Origin: Cruorifilaria tuberocauda
Taxonomy: Eukaryota; Nematoda; Chromadorea; Rhabditida; Onchocercidae
Direction: 5' to 3'
DNA: 64,000 nt
Assembly (NCBI GenBank): GCA_013365365.1
Contig: JABVXU010000082.1
Span: 105,536 to 169,535, forward strand
Shown: in pieces, positions 59,601 to 64,000 of the stretch
How positions within the stretch are numbered: position 1 is the stretch's first letter
Layout: every line of letters begins with the position of its first letter
Translations under genes and position numbers: made by a program
Notes under the pieces: model-generated
Database searches by the model: none
What the model was told of the DNA's origin: nothing
The model's input: only the letters and a program-made list of their open reading frames with translations

Positions 59601-60233
59601 CCTTCATAAGTCTAAATTAAACACAGTATCGTAAATTATAAGTTTGAAAATAAATGCTTTGAAGAGGATGGGAACTGTTATTCCTTAATGAAACAGAGTT
59701 ACTAAAGAAGCAAATGAATGTATAGCTAATGAAAGTTGCAGTGTTGTAATTAATGGTAATTTTTTGATCATATTGATTGATTGTGTATTGAATTTAGATT
59801 TAACTGATCTTATTTTGTAAAAGTGAGATCTGTAAAAGTGAGAAAAAAGATTTTAGGAGAAAAAATATTTTGATCCAAAAATGGATGATACAGGATGATT
59901 TTATATTATTAACCGAAAAACAGATTAGAAAAGCTTAAAAGTGTTAGACTTCCTGAAACAAATTATTTTAAATGAAAATGGATAGCTTATTTAACTGCGT
60001 AATGGCATAAAAATTATTTTAGGTGTCAACCAGTAAGCTTCAAAATCGATTCATTTTAGTTTCATATTCTTTTTTAAAATAATAATCATTCCATTTGTTG
60101 TATTTTCGAAATTTCAGCTCCACCACCATATGAAAGTTCGTTAGATGAAGATCCACAGCGAAGAAATGATTGGCATTGTTTATTGGAAAATCAAGTTAAC
60201 GATACAAGGCAAGACGGGGCCATATTCCAGTGA
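50641..60233 (+). CDS. Shisa-like Cys-rich single-pass membrane protein with PPPY tail, complete
   Basis: Four exons (50641-50996, 56971-57083, 57268-57345, 60118-60233) give 220 aa with matching phases. Order: hydrophobic signal segment (about 1-38), a Ser-rich linker, a Cys cluster (Cys 40, 71, 83, 84, 95, 96, including YCCPSHIIPGSYYCC), a transmembrane helix (120-143, LAVIIVGVIGALILLTVM) followed by Cys residues, and a cytosolic tail with PPPY at 184-187. This is the plan of the Shisa/VOPP1/WBP1 superfamily, whose members sit in the secretory pathway and use PPxY motifs to bind WW domains of HECT ubiquitin ligases. Family placement is by pattern, not full alignment. Intron 1 is 6.0 kb and intron 3 is 2.8 kb; no exon could be supported inside them. 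Confidence 0.78.
51510..51556. repeat. Polypyrimidine tract in intron 1 of the Shisa-like gene
   Basis: Nearly pure C/T on the plus strand for about 47 bases. Similar purine-only runs occur at 57676-57725 beyond exon 3. These are simple-sequence tracts with no evident role. Confidence 0.7.
55236..55447. repeat. Low-complexity AAT/ACA-rich patch in intron 1
   Basis: Clusters of AATAAT, ACAATA and GATAAT trinucleotides, especially 55378-55447, inside the 6-kb intron of the Shisa-like gene. Imperfect simple repeats. Confidence 0.6.
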
Positions 60234-61996
60234 TCAGGGCATTCTCCAACTTTTTTTCTTCAGTGGGAATTGTAATTCATGTTAGTATCATCCTTATTTT
60301 TTCAAATTAAATGTGAATTCATAAAATACGACTTAAATATTATTTGTTTCATCTTTAAAAATTTGAAATTTAGTTGAAAAATTGAAGATTTTGGAAATTC
60401 TCTCTTCCATTTTGAATACTTTATTAGAATTTCCAACGTTTTCACATTCGTTTTTTCGTTGCTTTCTTTTTTGTCTATAACTTTTCTATTTTCTGTATTT
60501 AATGGTGCTTATTTGCTTACTACAAAAAATTTTCCCAACAGTTGTTGATTGATTGCCACATTTTATTTTTTGATGCTATATATATGCATATATTAAATTC
60601 TTTTCGCTATCATCCAAAAAATTTTTTCGGGTAAATTTAAAAAATGATGAAAGTATTTGCCAACCCATTCATCTCTTTTCCCTTTAAGAGTAAAATTTCT
60701 TGACAAATTAAAATTAAATATTAAAGCTTTCAGAAGATTTGTGCATAACATTGATTTTAAAAGTGGAATAGGGAAGTTGAGAAAAAAAAAAGGTTTTGAA
60801 CTTAGATAAAAGTGAAAATTGTGTAAAAGTTAATTTATTTCTGATTTTCCTCTACGGAAGTAAATTTAGGCAAAAGGAATGACTTCACAGATTACAGTAT
60901 TAATATATTTCAATACGTTAAATTTGAAAAAAAAAGAGAAAAAAGGAAGAGATACATGTACTTGTATGAATTTCAATGCCTTAAACAAACAATTAGTTGT
61001 ATATAAAAATATACCATTTTCTTTTTTCTACTGTTTGAATTTTGTTGTGTTCACTCAAAGTACTCATTAATTTCCGTATTCCATGTTTTGGTTATGTTTA
61101 TCCGTATTGGAAAGCAACATGTCTGGAATTTTTGCTAAAAATGTTAATAGTGATTGGCTTACTGCTGATAAAACAAGGAAAGTTTGTATTATTATCTCTT
61201 CTCCTAAAGATGGAAGGAGAAGAGATAAGAGAAATTTTCAATTTTAATTTATTGTAACAGAATAGAATGATATGAAATGCGAAACAAAGTGAAGAGGAAA
61301 AAATTGTTGGATTTTAGAGAAACCAAGATTGGACGAAATTCCAAATCATAATAGGTTGATGAACTTGTCGATATTATTTCAAAAAATAGATAAGAAATGG
61401 ATAGAAGAAGAGGAGGAGGTGGAAAGGAAGCTAAATTAATTGGAATTATTATGGATAAGGCATGTTGTTTCGAAATTTATATCGAAATTTCGATTGAATT
61501 TGTCAAAATTTAATGAATTATACAAAATATACAGAATGCTTGATATAATTTTTGCATTGGAAAGACATAGAGGAATACGATAACAAACAATTTGATAGGA
61601 AAATTTAAAATTGATAGCTCCGTTCGATGCACCACCTGTGAAGGAATAATGATTGCCTGTAGGAAGATCATATGAGCTAAGGCGCATTAATTATTGTGAT
61701 GAACACTCGTTTAATTAAATCAGTGCAAATACTTGCTGTAGCAGTCCGATTTCAATTTTTTTCTTAAAAGGATGTACTTGAACTTGATATAATGCTTTCT
61801 GCAACTAATTGCTTTTGTATCAGATTGTATTTTCGCCTTCTGCTGCATTGTAGAAGCTGATTTGATGAAAACTTTAACAAAACATCGATTTTCTGCTTAC
61901 ATGATATGATTCAATTATTTCCAAATTTACATCATAAGCATCCCTAATTAGCGAAATCAACAATCGAAATGTTAAACAACTGGTAATATGGAATGA
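60234..61996. other. Gap between the convergent Shisa-like and atlastin-like genes
   Basis: About 1.8 kb expected to hold both 3' UTRs. AT-rich, with a purine-rich patch at about 61390-61430 (GAAGAAGAGGAGGAGG). No exon or RNA gene was recognised. Confidence 0.45.
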
Positions 61997-63813
61997 TTAA
62001 GCATTGTGGCAGCTACGAAGACATGAACGAATTTTAGGTTTGTAATAAACATAAGCCCAAATTGCTAACAAAGCTGTAAGTGAAACCGGTATAGCAATCA
62101 CACCAGCGCTTACCATTCCCGCCTGTAAAGTCAATACTGCTCCACCGATAGCTGCTGATGCGGCTGATCCAAGACCCATACCTGTTTTAAAGACGAAAAT
62201 TTATAAGTCTTAAAAGTAACTGTTAGTTGAACGTAACATAGCAGAGGAATACCGAGAAACAATCACTTATTCATTTATTTGATTATTTTTGTATTTTTGA
62301 AAGATTTAAAGGATATACCAAAAAACACGGAATCACCACATGCGATCATTCTTGACACGCAACTTGTCACACGTTTTTCTTTATTCAGTCGTTTATACTT
62401 TTCCAATTCGCTCTACAGTAGTATGGAAATTACAGGAAATTTATTGCTGAACTTTAAAAAGAAAATGATGTCTCAGAAGATAGGAATTTCAAATATAAAA
62501 ATGTAATCAATATTTTGTGATTTATTGATTTCTGGAATTTGTTGATTTTTTCGTTTTAAATAATTTTTACATTTAGATTTTGTTGTAGTGCCGAGAGGTT
62601 TCTGGATCGGACTTCGTTGCTCCCAATTTTTGGATATTTTTCGAAAATATTCAGAGCTATAATACCGTATTTAATGTGTGCTTCGTGGAGTCGTTTTTCC
62701 GGTAGCATTCCTGATTTCAAACAAATCTGAAATATTCCTATTTATTTCAAGAAAAAAAAAGATCCTTCAAATTTGAGCTAGTTTTACAGCAAGTATATTG
62801 TCCAGGATGTAATATAACTTATTTTGCGTGATTCAATAATTTTAATAATTTTAGCTTGGAATTATTGTTGCAGTAAATTATTTGAAATTCTTGTTACCCG
62901 ATCCATTCCTCGGATATATGCTATTTTCGCTTCATTTGCTGCTTCCAAATATATCAGTTGGGCATTTGTGTCTAAAATCATTTGTGGTTCCGGTATCACA
63001 CAACTGTCGAATGTCTTGGCAAATTCCTAAGAAATTTTTAGCATTTATTTCACTTCATTCCACCTTATCATTTTCTACCTGTCGTTTCCTTTTTTCTCAT
63101 CGCTTACTTCTTTGCATAAAATTAGAACTTCACAAAAAGGGAAAAATTGAAAGAGAAGTATACCCTGAACATATCCGTAATTTTCCTGCATGTGACCGTT
63201 TTTCCGTTGACAATTTTTGGTTGCAGTGCTTGTGGGTTCAAAAGATGTGCCGTCATTTTTTTCACCTCTTCTTTAAACAACGGTTTTATATCTATAAGTG
63301 CTTTACTGCTTATTTTTTAATTTGTTAATTAACATTTCTTTTTTCTCCAGAATTTGTGATTATTAGTTTGTTTTGAGAAGTAGTCAATTTCTAACATTTT
63401 ATCAATTCGCTTTATTCATAAGTTGAAGGTAGTAAAACCTTTTACAAGTCCCTTAAAAGATTCACGATCTGCAACTCGATGACCTGGATGTGGTAATAAA
63501 AAACACAATGTTTGTTCGAAACAACTTTGAATCTCCCTTCGAACAGCTTTCAATTCATTGGACTGAAAGTTAAGTAAAAATCTTTTTTACGTTCGAAAAT
63601 CTTAACTCAAAGGTGGTCAAATGCAACATTGTGAAACGAAAGAAATCTCGAACTGAAATAATTAATTAAACGTCAAAAAAATGCTAAAAAAGTAGAATAA
63701 ACTTGATGAGATGGTGATGCTTCGAGTATTGTTTTAAGGTAATCCATACCACCTTCAAATCCGTATGAGCATTCTTCCGATGATTTATAATCGCGAACAA
63801 CGAAGACGATTGT
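61997..63813 (-). CDS. Atlastin-like membrane GTPase, C-terminal half (5' end outside window)
   Basis: Seven exons (63813-63703, 63562-63439, 63291-63164, 63026-62898, 62726-62571, 62412-62319, 62181-61997) give 308 residues in phase. The first visible exon carries the atlastin/GBP guanine-specificity motif RD in TIVFVVRDYKSSEEC, then SYGFEGGMDYLK. Next come CFLLPHPGHRVAD and NGKTVTCRKITDMF, both characteristic of atlastin, then a helical middle domain. A hydrophobic region (ASAAIGGAVLTLQAGM, VIAIPVSLTALLAIWAYVYY) lies close to the end. Atlastins fuse ER tubules using GTP hydrolysis. This protein ends only about 15 residues after the membrane region, so the cytosolic amphipathic tail of typical atlastins is missing or very short. 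The P-loop and switch regions must lie right of 64000. Confidence 0.88.
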
Positions 63814-64000
63814 CTGAAATTTGATATTTTTCTTTCTTCAGCATATTCTATCTGAAGTGAAAATTTTTATCAATAAATTATGATAAATTGTAGTTTATTG
63901 ACATCTTCGTCAATTTTTTCAAAAATTTTAAAATAAAATTATCCAAAATTATGTGCTTAAAAATCGATCATTTTAATATTTATATATCTATATTATATTT
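63814..64000. other. Intron of the atlastin-like gene running off the window
   Basis: AT-rich sequence upstream of the 63813 acceptor (CAAATTTCAG on the minus strand). No further exon was seen before the window ends. Confidence 0.6.

Overview
The window looks like nuclear DNA of a parasitic nematode, most likely a filarial or other spirurid worm. It is strongly AT-rich, its genes are split into many short exons, introns begin GT and usually end in TTTCAG or TTTTAG, and the encoded proteins belong to animal families. No bacterial, viral or intact transposon gene was recognised. Exon models were built by hand; wherever a complete model is given, its exon phases add up to an open frame.

Layout, left to right. 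(1) 1-419, plus: 3' end of a chitin-binding (peritrophin-A) protein. (2) 1505-3124, minus: complete 231-aa START-domain lipid-transfer protein. (3) About 5.7 kb of divergent intergenic DNA, GC-richer at 7.7-8.8 kb. (4) 8824-17719, plus: complete 14-exon homeodomain-interacting protein kinase (hpk-1). (5) A 3.9-kb gap between convergent genes, with hairpins near 20.3-20.45 kb. (6) 21616-24690, minus: complete TFIID subunit TAF12 with a long Gln/Met/Pro-rich N-terminus. (7) 25941-29940, minus: 10-exon SLC17-like transporter. (8) 29.9-35.2 kb: mostly non-coding, with a long imperfect palindrome, a TG microsatellite and one doubtful small gene. (9) 35228-36142, minus: short RING/coiled-coil protein resembling TRAIP. 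(10) 36.2-37.7 kb: a degenerate ~65-bp repeat array and possible gene relics. (11) 38216-39458, plus: small single-pass membrane protein of unknown family. (12) 39.5-50.6 kb: a long gene-free stretch with a TG microsatellite next to a GC-rich island. (13) 50641-60233, plus: Shisa-like single-pass membrane protein with a PPPY tail and a 6-kb first intron. (14) 61997-63813, minus: C-terminal half of an atlastin-like GTPase whose 5' end lies beyond the right edge.

The genes do not form one pathway. They cover chromatin and transcription (HPK-1, TAF12), lipid and membrane biology (START protein, atlastin, transporter), ubiquitin signalling (RING protein) and extracellular or membrane proteins (chitin-binding, Shisa-like). 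The most unusual points are a GC-AG intron inside the hpk-1 kinase domain, an apparent non-AG splice acceptor in the transporter, an exact 20-bp duplication inside hpk-1, two competing last exons for hpk-1, and foldback structures in intergenic DNA. No clear new multi-gene system was found.
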